Of a stretch of DNA of 64,000 nt, positions 45,429-57,212 are shown in pieces. A program made the position numbers and the translations under genes. Source of the DNA: Lineus longissimus (Eukaryota > Nemertea > Pilidiophora > Heteronemertea > Lineidae); assembly GCF_910592395.1 (NCBI RefSeq), contig NC_088309.1, positions 18,104,599-18,168,598 on the forward strand, in the 5' to 3' direction. The notes below the pieces were generated by a model. It worked only from the letters and a program-made list of their open reading frames with translations. It did not search any database and was not told the origin of the DNA. The first letter of the stretch is position 1, and the number at the start of each line of letters is the position of its first letter.

Positions 45429-45606
45429 CAGTAGCCTCTCTATCAAGATTACCCACGGGACTGATTACTGCTGTCCTCAATAGAAGGCGTCCTGATTAGA
45501 GAGGCTGAATTAAATGGAAACAACCAATTTTTTTGGACCAAAACTATGTGTACTTGATAGAGAGGTTGTCCTTTATAGAGGTGTCTGCTAAGGGTGGTTC
45601 CACTTG
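45429..45606 (-). mobile_element. Pogo-like MITE, family P
   Basis: Starts CAGTAGCCTCTCTATCAAG after TA and ends GCTAAGGGTGGTTCCACTTG. Core in minus orientation with GGAAACAACCAATTTTTTTGG. Begins 90 bp after the GGGCC-ended element. Confidence 0.75.
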
Positions 45607-46454
45607 CATACAAAATGTCTTTCTCGATGGATTTGAACTCTTTCTTCTGGAGACATACTCATGAAATTTTCACAGATGAATAAATGATGTATAAACTACG
45701 GTACAGTTTATGATTGGCACAAAACATTCCCTCTCTGTCTTCAGAAATTAGTGGTCTTGTAATACATTCCGTGAATTTGAGCATTGTGTTCCCTATTAGC
45801 ATACCTGGGGATGGAAAAAAGCTGAGTAACTGACATAGCTGACAATCACCACCTGAGTTAACTATTCCCTCTAACGGTTTAGCTGTAAAGTTTTAACTAT
45901 AAAGACACAACTAAGCAGCCCCAGTTCCAGCAACAACCAAATAAATTAAAATTAAATCCTGTCCAAAGGTAATTCAGTGAAATGTACAAAACCTAAACCA
46001 CAAGCCAGTACAAATGATAAGGGTGATCAGAGAGAAGAAGATGCTTATGACGCATAAATCAGCATTTAGCTCCAGGCAACAAAAATACCATCTTCTCAAA
46101 TTGAAATGTTAGCTCGAACTTGAAAGGATTCCACGTTTTATGATTTGATCTTTTCAAAGCTGTAGGGTATTACGTCAAACTAACATTCGAAAGAAATTCT
46201 CAGTGAGACTGAATTGAGGCAGTCTGTGGTTTTAAATCTTAGTCTGAAATCAGTCATTTTTGTAGGTTTGATCAGTTTAATGCACATCGGCAAGAGGCCT
46301 TACAAGTCCAATTCTACCAAAACGTCAAAAGATAGGCAACAAATTTAGAATAAGCAAAGCTCAACCAATCAGGCAATGTCAGAAGTGACGGTCATATCAA
46401 TGTTTTATTGAAAGGTTTCATGGTTTCCTCATGCATGTCAAGAAGATTAAGGTA

Positions 46455-46590
46455 CAAAGAACCTCCTTTAGTGGACACCCCTCTAATAAGGACACACTCT
46501 CTTTGAAGGACACACGTTTTGGTCCCAAATTGGTTGTTTCAATTTGACCTCTCTAATCAAGAAACCTCTCTTTTAAGGACATTACTTGTT
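46455..46590 (+). mobile_element. Pogo-like MITE, family P, truncated
   Basis: Starts CAAAGAACCTCCTTTAGTGG, has the core CGTTTTGGTCCCAAATTGG, and stops at ATTACTTGTT where the 235-bp tandem repeat begins. The right end is gone. Confidence 0.7.
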
Positions 46591-47212
46591 TAGATTTCAT
46601 CTGCATCTTCAACACGGTTAACCACTACAACTAAGAAAGTTATCGGTTCATTTGGGCCTCCACCCCAAAATTATGGTTTTCAATTATGCATGCACCAAAT
46701 ATGATTTAATCTGATTGATTCGGCACACGTGTTTGGATGCTTATTGGGCCTAAAAAACAATTAAATTAGAAGATGAAATAGCTTGCAACATGCGATCTTG
46801 TCATGAACAAGTTTATACATGTTTAGATTTCATTTGCATCTACAAAAGGGTATACCACTCCAACTAAGAAAGTTATGGGTTCATTTGGCAAGCCTCCACC
46901 CAAAATGATGGATTTCAAGTACGCATGGACCAAGTACGATTTAATCTGATTGATCTGGCACACGCAATTGGATGCTTATTGCGCCTAAAAAACAATTAAA
47001 TTAACTTTTGAATTAGAATATGAAATCCATAGCTTGCAACGAACAAGTTTATACATGTTTAGATTTCATCTGCAAGTAAGTTATCGTTTATTAGGCAAGC
47101 CTCATTCCAAGCAAAAAAAGATAGATTTCAAGAATGCATGCTGCAAATACAATTCCATTAAATTGCTCTGGCACACGCGTTTGGATGCTCAGTGGGCCTA
47201 AAAACCAATACC
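46591..47212. repeat. 235-bp tandem repeat, about 2.7 copies
   Basis: TAGATTTCATCTGCAT starts units at 46591, 46824 and 47060 (spacing 233 and 236 bp). Shared blocks are CAACTAAGAAAGTTAT, TTCATTTGG, GGATGCTTATTG and GCCTAAAAAACAATTAAATTA. The third unit lacks its first part and its end. Confidence 0.92.
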
Positions 47213-47902
47213 TGGAAGCCATGTTGCTAATCCTGTGTCTAGCAATGCACCAGACAGACCAAATCAGTTCCAAAGCAAATAGCAGTTCTTAAGTTTTTTT
47301 CTGAATAAAGAATTATCAGTGCATGGGCTTTGCCTCACTTCTGGCAAAGCCAGAAAAATCTAAATATACCACAATCTCAAATTGACTAAATTGGCCACTC
47401 TTTGAGAACATGACATCCAGGAATCTGCTACCAAGATAAAAGCCTTTTAATGAGAAGCAATCATCACGGACCAGACCAGACTGATTGATATGTATCAACA
47501 GACTAATAAATCAATACAGTTTCACCAAGTCTGAAATCATCCTGACAAGGTAGCGCATACCGTGACCAATTATATTTCATGGCATCTTGTTCAGCTATAA
47601 AAAACATCTCAGACAGTCTTGATTCATTCAATAAACCCCCCTATAAATTATCATGGTATGTTGAGGTGTATGTTCTTTGGAGATAACTGAATCACATTCG
47701 TTCCATTGTAGCGGGAAATCTTTGAGAACACTTTCATTACACTTCAGTTGATTGTGTGGGGACCTCTAAAGCTGGTGATTCAGATTAGACTTATAGACAC
47801 AAGTCTTTTTTTGAATTCTCAAATACCTCTTTTTTAGTTCCCAAGTACAGACATGGCAGACCTGGCTTGAAAGATAATGGTATTAGATCCTTCGAATGAT
47901 TT

Positions 47903-48056
47903 GAAGTTGACTGGGTGATCAAGTTGATGGGGTGATCATGTTGATAGGGTGATCAAGTTGATTGAGCAATCAAGTTGACCAGGTGATCAAGCTAATTGGG
48001 TGATCAAAATGATAAGATGATCAAGTTTATTTTGGGATCAAGTTGAGTTGGTAAGA
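47903..48056. repeat. 18-bp GATCA minisatellite, array 1
   Basis: About eight copies of GGGTGATCAAGTTGATTG with substitutions. Related to the larger array at 50838-51195. Confidence 0.88.
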
Positions 48057-48470
48057 ATATCCTAAGAGATTTCATTTTTACATAATTAAGAGGAAAATTA
48101 CCTACTAAATATTTTCAACCAGTATTTGTCTGTGGCTGTCTTCTAGTCGTAGAATTGGAGTTTTAGTGAGATTACAGTGAGATCTCACGAGAACTCCCAA
48201 CTGGAAGATGGCCAGAAATGGCTGAAAATATTAGTAATTTTCCCCTTGGCTGCACTATAAAAAGGAAATCCTTCGGGATGATGCTTTTAAAATTTCACAG
48301 TTGAGCTTATCATCTTAAGGGCAATTCAATTTATTTAGAACTCTCTTCTGACTGACAAGAACTGACATTTTGACAAGAACTGTCAAAAATTTACCTGAAT
48401 GGTCTGAATTTTACCTGATTCTGCATCAGTATTATGGCCCTAAAAGTATTCATTGGCAACACAAATTCAG

Positions 48471-48700
48471 CGGTAGTCGGTGGAAGAGAGTTGGCCACAT
48501 GATCAAGAGGTCATAGGTTCAACTCCCAGTAGAGTCACTGCTTGGTTCCCCTACTGGTCCAGTTCAAGTGAGCGCCTTCTGGTGGCTCCTTAAACCCCCG
48601 ATTGATTTTTGTGGAGACCGCGGTAATAATATGGTATAGCACTTTGGAAAAGTGCTTTATAAGAACACAATATTATTATTATCATTATTATTACTGCCAT
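48471..48700 (+). mobile_element. tRNA-derived SINE with AGCACTTT...ATT tail
   Basis: A B box GGTTCAACTCC at 48516-48526 lies about 40 bp after an A-box-like segment. The body carries a GTGGAGACCGCGGTAATAAT block and the end is AGCACTTTGGAAAAGTGCTT followed by an ATT-rich tail (48665-48694), a layout common in animal SINEs mobilised by LINEs. Diverged copies of TAAAAGT-TT-ATTGGCAA flank it (about 48437-48470 and 48703-48738), too different to be a fresh target duplication. Confidence 0.7.
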
Positions 48701-48767
48701 AAAAGTTGTTTATTGGCAATACAGAGTCAGCTACTAGCCTAAAATACAAGAAAGACTCTTTCTCGCT

Positions 48768-49330
48768 ACAAAGGTTTGAAAGCCTCTGGCATCATAAGGA
48801 AATGTGTTTATTATTAGATTGATGTCAATGACACGTGCGACATCCCGATGGCCAAAATAGAACAAACACTTCATACAATCGGTTAAAATCTGCTGATGGC
48901 ATCCAGTGTTTGGGAAACAAGTTGACCAGAATACAATACAATGTAGCTTCCATTTATTCCTGACATTGTGCTGGGTACCCTTCTTCCATATTCACCGAAG
49001 AAAGGGACACATCAAGAATGGACACAAAGACATGATGTGAATGAATGGGCGACTGCTGGAGAGGAAAGATAAGACAAGGAGTGATGGATAGGGTAAAACT
49101 TTTCCTATGGCAAGTCCGAGTTCTCCCGAGAAAAGTTGTGGATGACATCCCAAAATAGTTTGGTAGCAAAGACTTTTGGAAGGAAGATTATTCTAAACAG
49201 TACTGAAAGCCACTGGCATCATAGGTACTCTCCGGATTGATGTCAGTGACTGGTAATTACTTCATCTAGTCAGAACCAGAACAAACACACTGTAATCTAG
49301 TTGACCAGAATACATAGAGATGTCTGTGGT
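48768..49330. repeat. Diverged tandem duplication, about 380 bp spacing
   Basis: GAAAGCCTCTGGCATCAT, GATTGATGTCAATGAC, AGAACAAACAC and GTTGACCAGAATACA at 48777-48935 recur at 49205-49315. A separate block, ATGAATGGG-GACTGCTGG-GAGG and AGATAAGAC-AGGAGTGA, occurs at 49030-49090 and 49870-49925. Confidence 0.65.
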
Positions 49331-50219
49331 GTGTGCATTAGTTGCACATCCAATGGACGCCCACTGTCGGGTTTTTTTCCTTTAAACAATATCTTGGATG
49401 TAAAATGACCCCAGTTTTGGCAACCCTGTTTGTGTACAGGAACTAAACATACAATGCATGTCCACCCAATGACATGCAATGGACATATGTGGGCCATAAA
49501 ATGGATGTCCAATACAATCAAAGGGGATTTTGCATGGCCAGCGCTATAGCCACCTGTTTACATTTTCACTGCCCGAGGAAAACCCATTTCCGGTTTAAAA
49601 GTCTGGCACAGATCGGTTTACCTGGATGCGGCCTGCTGAACATACGGACAAAGGGCCAGCAAAAGAGTTGCAATCAAAACGTTTCATATGACTTGATGTT
49701 GCATCAATTGCCTTGAAACCAATTTGCGCGAGGGAAGGCCGAAATTGCTTGTACGAAATTGGCTTTCTGTGTGTATGTAGGCTTTGTAGTTTCTCCAACA
49801 ATATAGCTTTTGGGTTCCTTTTTTTATGTATCGTTGAAAACAGGAACTTGTCAAGAAGGATGAAAGGCATGATGAGAATGAATGGGAGGCTGCTGGGGAG
49901 GAGAGATAAGACCAGGAGTGACGGGTACCTGGGCTCCTGGGATCCCCTTCTCAGGTTATCTATGGTACCACATGTGCGTTCAACTTCAAGAAAGGAGCAG
50001 GGAAAGGAGTTATTGACCATAAGTTATGGAGCAACGGTCGACGTTGCAACCCAATTTTTCTCTCTTTTCTGTAATGAAATAACACACAATAGCAGGCTAA
50101 TCTCCCTTTCATTTGCCTTAACAATGAATAGTTTGGGAATTTGCAATAACCGTATAGAAGAATGTTTTTGAAGAATGTCGTTTTTCACCCGACTGTTCCG
50201 TAAATGTTAAAACACGACG

Positions 50220-50432
50220 GTCTTTCCTCAATTTAAAACTTTTATTTTACTACAGACAGCGGTGTCAGCGGTCACCTGACCTTGGGGGGGTCTTGCGAAC
50301 AAAGTTTCAAGTTCATACATGTAATCCTATCGGTAAAGAAACGTGCTACTGTTTAGCTCTGACGGACGACGGACGACCACGATGACGGACGGCGGACACT
50401 GCGGTATCATATAGACTCCCCTACGGTGGGCT
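50220..50432 (+). repeat. Dispersed element tail, GACGGACGACGG, ending GGGCTAAAAG
   Basis: AAGTTTCAAGTTCATACATG, AAAGAAACGTGCTACTG, then GACGGACGACGGACG and TATAGACTCCCCTACGG. The blocks match the end of the 60690-61740 element (GTTTCAA, ACGAAACGTGCC, ACGGACGACGG). Confidence 0.65.
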
Positions 50433-50837
50433 AAAAGCTCACACCGTCAAAGCCCAAACTGTTCTCATTTAAAGAAACCTTTGCACAAGTATCCTGAAAG
50501 CAACTCGCCCGAGTAAGACACTTCTATTATCTATATTTTGTTCTTATTTCACTCTCAGTGCAACTTTCTCAGGTATGAGCCTGGCAAATAACAAGGACAA
50601 TGAAATACCTGATATCGACACGCCTCTTCATCGCATACCATCCCACAGTTGCTCAGAAGTCATTTCTCATGATTTATTTAGTTCTTCTCAGTTCTTAAGA
50701 TTCAATATTCTTGACATGGGAGAATAGCTATATTAAGCACACCCAGCCGAGCAACGGAACCCAGCCCTGACTACCAATGAGTTTGCTGACCAGATGAAGA
50801 GCTTTCATTGGGCGACACCAAACATTACACTCAAAGG

Positions 50838-51195
50838 TTGATCAGGTGATAAATTTGATCAAGTGATCACATTAATCATGTGACCAAGTTGATCAAGTTT
50901 ACTAACTGATTAAGTTGATCGGGTGATCAAATTGATTGTGTGATCAAGTTATTGTGTGATCAAGTGGATCGTGTTTATACCAAGTTGATGTGGGTGATCA
51001 AGAGGATCGTGATCTAGCTGATTGCGTGACCAAGTTGATTGGGGGATCCAGTTGATTTGGCGATCAAGTTGATCAGGTGATATAGTTGATCCAATTGATC
51101 TAGTGATCAAGTTGACTGGGTGATCAAGTTGAGCGGGTGATCAACTTGACTCGGTGATTGAGTTCATCAAGATCAAGTTTATTGGGTGATTTGGG
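50838..51195. repeat. 18-bp GATCA minisatellite, array 2
   Basis: About 19 copies of the same 18-bp unit (GGGTGATCAAGTTGATTG and variants). The copies are more degraded than those of array 1, which lies 2.8 kb away. Confidence 0.9.
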
Positions 51196-52516
51196 ACAGC
51201 TTATATGTGCTGCAAATTTGACTCACATCATTGATATTTTTTACATGGCTTTATAAGACTGGCAATGATACTGGGCCTGGGTTACTTTAGACATATCAGT
51301 TCTTGTGTTTATGGTACTGTATCTGATCAACATCAAGTTCTTCAATATAGTCTAGACAGCAAAGTGTCGCAATATCACGGACACTAAGGGGAGGAACGGA
51401 ACCTGGCCCTAATTACCACTGCATTTCCAGGCTGGTGAAAGTGTTTCAGGTTGTTTAATTGGGCGACGCAGGACATGGGCGCACTCACAATGAATCTAAG
51501 CAAGTAATGGAAGTGATATCCCGACAGCTTGAGTCGCCAATTCAACCATACTCACGCCATTCATAACCTCTGAAACAGCTTTATTGGACTTGCGATGACA
51601 CGGAAAAGAGATTAAACCTGTGTCAAGAGATCAGAAGCAGACAGCCATGATGAGAAGTCTACGAGTTGAGACTTCAAAGCGATGACTTACTGGTTAAATT
51701 CTCTGCTCCTCATAAAGAGGATATGGGTAAGAGTTCTCAAAGTGCGTTGTTATTTTAGAGGTAAAGGAATGAGCTTTATAGCTGCCTTTGAGGCTCTTGG
51801 ATGTGACACTTCAGTTGTGATGATGTATCTTGGCCTGGTTTAAAAGGTAACTTAACCTTCCAGCAGAGACATATCAATTTCAAAGAGTCTGGGACAAATA
51901 AGAACAAATTGTTACACTTTATTGCCCAGAGCTACAATCACACCAAGGGAGTGTCTACCGCAAAAACGCACAAGCACCGGCAGAAACATGCCGGAAGTGC
52001 AATATTACAGTAGTTAAGCACCAATAAATGTTGATATATTAATCACCGGTATGTGATCAGAGGCGGAAATCAATGAATCTGCCCGCAGCGTAGCTAAGGT
52101 AAACCATACACTTGAGTCATGGCCACAACATATCTACTCGATGACATGTAATTGATTCTACCACGGTCTGATGGCAGTTGAGGATCAGATTTCTTCATAA
52201 AGATAGTTCCTTGACATGAAATGTACATTACCGTTTAACAAGGGAATACGCCCATTTCTGTTGAAGCCTTTATAGGAAAATACTGCCACTCTTGCTATTC
52301 TACTTGATGTCATGAGATTCTCTCGCAAGCATTGTCACAGGCTCCAAAGATTATCAGTTTTTTCAATAGGTTATTGCAAAAGCTTAGGCCCCCTTCAGTG
52401 GACAGAGGATCAACAATAGAGGTTAAGCCAAGCTACAGTCAAGCGAATCAAATGAACCTCCACCGAGGGAAGATTCAAGAGGAGAATGGGGTAGGCTGAG
52501 GTACCAAAGAAACTAC

Positions 52517-52582
52517 CTGTAGTCCTGGCCTGCTGCATTCCGCCAGCCTTGTAAACCAACATACAGCCCTCTTTTTCTGCCA
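52517..52582 (-). CDS. Candidate orphan exon (22 codons), unassigned
   Basis: On the minus strand, CTTGATTTGCAG precedes 66 bp that end ACAG|GTAGTT. In the frame that takes two bases from the previous codon it reads AEKEGCMLVYKAGGMQQART, which looks protein-like. Both splice sites are reasonable but no flanking exon was found, the other two frames are also open, and I recognise no family. It lies 9 kb upstream of TRPM exon 1 on the same strand. A chance match is quite possible. Confidence 0.2.
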
Positions 52583-53069
52583 CTGCAAATCAAGAAATGG
52601 CTCCACCATGATCAAACTGATCAATACATTTTGTGAAATGAATTGACATTTGTAACCTAATTATCAAGCAATGGCATCGATTTATAGTACAGTACAGGCC
52701 AATTTTCAATGTCATATTGACCAGGTGGAATCATTTTTTTCAACGATGACAGAATGTGTTTTAACAAGAAAAACAATCATGGACTAAATTTATTGAGATT
52801 GTGATAAGCTCATATATACTGATTATAAGAAAATATCTCTATATTGACAATTTGGTCCATGCCACCAGAACTGCATAGTCATGATTGTAAAAATGGCCGA
52901 ACCAGATGTGTAATTATCAAACTTAAAAAACTGACAAAAAATAAAGAGTTCACAAGATCAAAGGAATTGCTTACAGTGTTTTAACTTAAAGGAACATGTC
53001 ATTCAGGTGTCATCACAAGTTTTATTAAGTCAAGTAAGATTTCATCTTTTGAGAATTTCTTCTTTCACA

Positions 53070-53143
53070 ATTCATCCACCGACAGACGACGATGGGCGAC
53101 GGACACAGCATTGTTGTATAGACTCCCCTATGGTGAGCAAAAG
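53070..53143 (+). repeat. Dispersed element tail, short copy
   Basis: GACAGACGACGATGGGCGAC and TATAGACTCCCCTATGG then GAGCAAAAG, matching 50380-50432. Confidence 0.6.
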
Positions 53144-53512
53144 AGGGATGAACTTTGACCTTTAAACCAAAAGCTCAAAACGTCTGCAAATCATTGAGGC
53201 GGTTGAGGTCAGGATACCACTGCAGAAGATCAGGACCACAACCTCAATTTCAAAACATCCCCTTCAAATTACACAAATCTGATGAGCCAGCAGTGGTGAC
53301 ATCTCACATAGAACGAAGAGTTCCAGCATGTCCAACTACACCATATTTTATCACTAGTTGAACAATGTTGTAATCAGGAATAGATTGAGGGACTTCATGC
53401 CATATTGCATGGTTACAGGTTGAGATGCAAGAAAATATGTCAAATTTACATTTTTCAATAAGCAACAGAGCTTCTACTTCTAATCTCATCCAATTTTTTA
53501 TATCACCTATTT

Positions 53513-53733
53513 GTGACCCGCTCTACCAAAACTAGGCGCTTGTCGCATCTGAACTTGACAGGTTGATACGGACTTGTTGTTCATTTCCCTATTGTAGACC
53601 TTTTGTGAAATGTGACCAAATCAGTTAGTAATAGATTTCACAAAAGGTCTACAAATGGGAAATGAACAACAAGTCTGTATCAACCTGTCGAGTTCAGATG
53701 CGACAAGCGCCTAGTTTTGGTAGAGCGAGTCAC
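53513..53733 (+). mobile_element. 221-bp fold-back MITE, family F, copy 2
   Basis: Same length and loop orientation as copy 1; flanked by ATTT (53509-53512, 53734-53737). Only a few substitutions from copy 1, for example ACAAATGGG for ACAATAGGG. Confidence 0.93.
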
Positions 53734-53817
53734 ATTTTATCCCACTCTTTAATGCTAACAAAAGCACTATGTGAGCGCTATTAGGCTGATGAGGCATTGT
53801 TCCAATGTTGTAGAAAT

Positions 53818-54038
53818 GTGACTCAATCTACCAAAACTAGGCGCTTGTCGCATCTGAACTTGACAGGTTGATACGGACTTGTTGTTCATTTCCCTATTGT
53901 TGACCTTTTGTGAAATCTATTACAAACTGATTTTGTCACATTCAACAAAAGGTCTACAATAGGGAAATGAACAACAAGTCCGTATCAACCTTTCAAGTTC
54001 AGATGCGACAAGCGCCTAGTTTTGGTAGAGCGGGTCAC
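53818..54038 (-). mobile_element. 221-bp fold-back MITE, family F, copy 3
   Basis: Same length; flanked by AAAT (53814-53817, 54039-54042). The central loop is the reverse complement of copies 1 and 2, so it is inserted in the opposite orientation. It lies 84 bp from copy 2. Starts GTGACTCAATCTACC, a few changes from the others. Confidence 0.93.
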
Positions 54039-54437
54039 AAATACCTACCAGATGACAATTTCAGACAACAAACAGCATCAAACTTGCCAGGATTGTATCC
54101 TCACTCAAACATTATAACACCTCATGACAAAAGCATCGCCAAGAAATCAAACCGTCATTTCCTCCTAATAAATGACCAAATAAAAAATGCATGCCTCAGG
54201 CAGGGCATCATTAGTTTTGAATTCTGCAGATATAGCTGGTAAAGAGGAGCACGTTTCAGCTGCAGCAATGCATGTGTTTGGCCAAGATAATGAGGTTGAA
54301 AGAAAGGAGGTTTGTGTCTGATATTCACGCTTGTTTTCTGGGTGATGTGGTGAGAAGTCCAATCAGAAGACCAGCTGTTCCCGTGTAATGATCATCATGA
54401 AGAAAAGTAGCATTTTTTGTAGATCAATGGAAAGGTA

Positions 54438-54648
54438 CAGTCCACATCACAACTGACATCCCTTAAATCATGTCAGCGGGGTCAGTGGTGAGCCCCACTG
54501 ACGAGCTAGCGTGTGTGTGGGTTGCGCGTAATAAACATGCAAACTTCGCGAAACATTGAGCGATAAGTGTGCCAGTGATGCACAACTCGAACATACATTG
54601 CGCATCACTGACGTGAAGCAGAAGGGATGTCAATTGTGATTTGGACTG
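54438..54648. mobile_element. TA-flanked MITE, family Q
   Basis: 211 bp, CAGTCCACATCACAACTGAC to CAATTGTGATTTGGACTG, TA on both sides (54436-54437, 54649-54650). Here the inverted ends extend to TGACATCCCTT / GGGATGTCA. Confidence 0.88.
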
Positions 54649-55271
54649 TACATTTTTTGAGTGCAGTATTGACACAGAAGCACCAACGAAACAGACAGCC
54701 AACTGTGACAGATGGTGCATTGCATTCTAGCTGAAGTTTAGATTTTTCACCAACACTTCTCGCCGACCAGCAATAGCCCAGTGTGAGACTGTCAGTTGCA
54801 TTACATGTAGCATTTGCATTAGCACCGCAACACCCAGGATATAACGATACCGGTAATTAAGCTGTCATTTGAAGGTGTCTATGAATAATTGCGGCCAGCG
54901 TAAGCCATTTCTGTCCACTCCTTTCACCGAACCAATTGGTTTCCCACTGACCATGTTTGATGATAATTCAGTAACACCAAGGGTCCCTAGAAATTGCTTT
55001 TCAGAGAATAAGATATATCCAAGACGAGTAAAATTAGCTCTTGTAGTGCCCAATGGCCCTCTCAAATACCATAAGAGATAGGTATAAGATGTCACACGAC
55101 CTGTTGAAGCTCCTTACATCAACATCAGGGTTTCCCAATTATAAGCAGTTTGTTGGGGGTACAAGCTGAACCATCTGAAAACTGCTCTGCTGCTCTTGAG
55201 GGGGGGATGCCAAATTGCTCAGCACCCCTGCAGCTTGATACCAAACAGAAATTATCTTCAATTTTTTTACC

Positions 55272-55289
55272 AACACACACACACACACA
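55272..55289. repeat. AC microsatellite
   Basis: Nine AC units. Confidence 0.9.
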
Positions 55290-57148
55290 GCAGAGAAGAG
55301 TGGCATTTTACTTTAAAATGTCTATTCTTCTTCCGTTTCCTTCGAATTTTTCTGAAGGTGTTCCACACTTTTCCAATATAGCTTTTAACTCAGATAGTAG
55401 AAAAACGTATTATTCTGTACCAACCCACTCCCCCTGATCACATATTACGAAAATACCATCTAAAGGTGTGGATTTTTATTCTGAGCAATAACCTTACCTG
55501 TCAAATCCTTTCACCGTACCAGTTTGTTAATGACTGTATTTACCATTCGCTATATCAAGGGTGGACAGGAATTGGTTGTCTGAACCTTGGGGTTACTTAG
55601 CAATAATGAGAGTTGTCAGGGGGCAGATATTCTCAGGTGTCTAATTTAACAATTACTTGGAGGGGAAAGCACCAAATAATTCTTCCATCTGTCGGTTTGC
55701 CACACTATCACAGGGTACAAGGGATTTACACGGACATGGTAGTTTGGAAACAGCTGTTCGAAATTCAGCAACGATTAGTTTTTTTAACATGGATCTTGTA
55801 TGGCGTTTTCAAGGGTAAAAGTGCATGTCCTATCAGGCTGATGCAAAAATTACAGGTCGATTTTTTCAAAATTTGGGTTTTTTTTAAATTTAATTTTTGG
55901 AGCCAAGAGGATTTTTACATTTCAGGAACCACAGTTACAAAATAAATTTTTGCCCAAAGATATCGGCCCAGTTAGTTAAAGCCTCCAGATGGCACAATAA
56001 ACAGTTTTCAAATTGCCCGATTAAGAGCGACTGATTAAATGCCGTTAAAAATTTGAAATTAGTAATGGATTTTGAAAATTTTTAATTGTGTAAATACACA
56101 ATGAACATAAAGGGCAGCATAGCCGTCGTGAAGACAGATACTAATACTATAAATACAAAGTTCCAGCAAAATATCACACATGGTATTAACTTCACTTCAG
56201 CATTGTGTACATCTGCCATATCTATCACAAAAGGAATTTCAACCATAAACTTAGTGGTGTACATTTGAAATGAGGCTCTGGGTGACAAAAAACTGGATGT
56301 CACTGAGATTTGGGTGTTTTGGAATTGTCCATAGGACAGTCATTTCTATCTGGTACCAATACAACGGAACAGACAGCCCATTAATAAAAGCTGAGAAAGT
56401 GCCAGTATGAACACTTAGCCAAATAACACAGCCGCTTACTGCTTCATTTTGATACACCCCGGGGACATTCATTTGGGAACCATTGCTCAATCATCGTGTC
56501 GCCATTAACAAACTTGGCTATCAGTATCACTCAGGGAAAATCTAATGGAGTTGGATTATCGAGCTGGAATGAAATAATAGCATGCGATTCCAGGCCGGAG
56601 CATAAGTGAGAGACACAACAAAACGGTTCGCCATATTCCGAATTTTTATATCGCAATATATATTTAATAAAGCAATATTTAGGCCGGGGAAACCAGACAC
56701 CATTTAATAGCATTCGAGGCTAATCATATCATTTTTTGTCAGAAGTCTTCCAGAGCCATTTGTTATGAGAGAAACTGTCACTGGTACAGTCAATTGACAA
56801 GAGACATCTAAAAGCAGATATCCATCACCAGGACTGACCTAAATCATCCGGAGGAAATCAGGGGTTAATGTTCGCTTCTCCGGCCCTGCACACTAACTCC
56901 TGAGACTTTTGTACTCATCGGGTGAAGTTCCAGCGCAGTGAAATCAACTCCTTATTCTTGTTTTCTTGAAAGCTTTTCTCCCAAAATGTCTTGCTGAAAA
57001 AGAACAACCCTTTTTCCAACAAAAGTGGTAAGACAAGAGCATGTGACTTCATCCAGCTTGGGGAGGTGGTGCACGGGTGTTTCATCAGAACTTTAGCGAT
57101 TGGGCAAATGCTAAAACAATTGCCAATCTCGCGATGGTTGAACAGCAA

Positions 57149-57212
57149 CAAATACCTCGCTATAACAAGCCCATTGGGATCTGAGCAGAATCGTTATAAC
57201 AAGGTCGCACTG
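57149..57212 (-). mobile_element. Solitary terminus of a different pogo-like element
   Basis: TACCTCGCTATAACAAG and CGTTATAACAAGGTCGCACTG followed by TA. The outward end reads CAGTGCGACCTTGTTATAACG on the minus strand, the usual look of a pogo/Tigger-type terminus. No partner end found. Confidence 0.5.

Noticed and set aside
49595-50171. Overlapping frames of 141 (minus) and 152 (plus) residues
   Set aside because: Both cover a block repeated at 49030-49090 in a shifted frame. Composition is low-complexity (L/S/F or R/K/G rich) and neither has a family signature.
54165-54362. Minus-strand 65-residue frame and plus-strand 46-residue frame at the same place
   Set aside because: Both look mildly protein-like (IAAAETCSSLPAISAE; GKEEHVSAAAMHVFG), but neither has homology I recognise, splice support or a partner exon.
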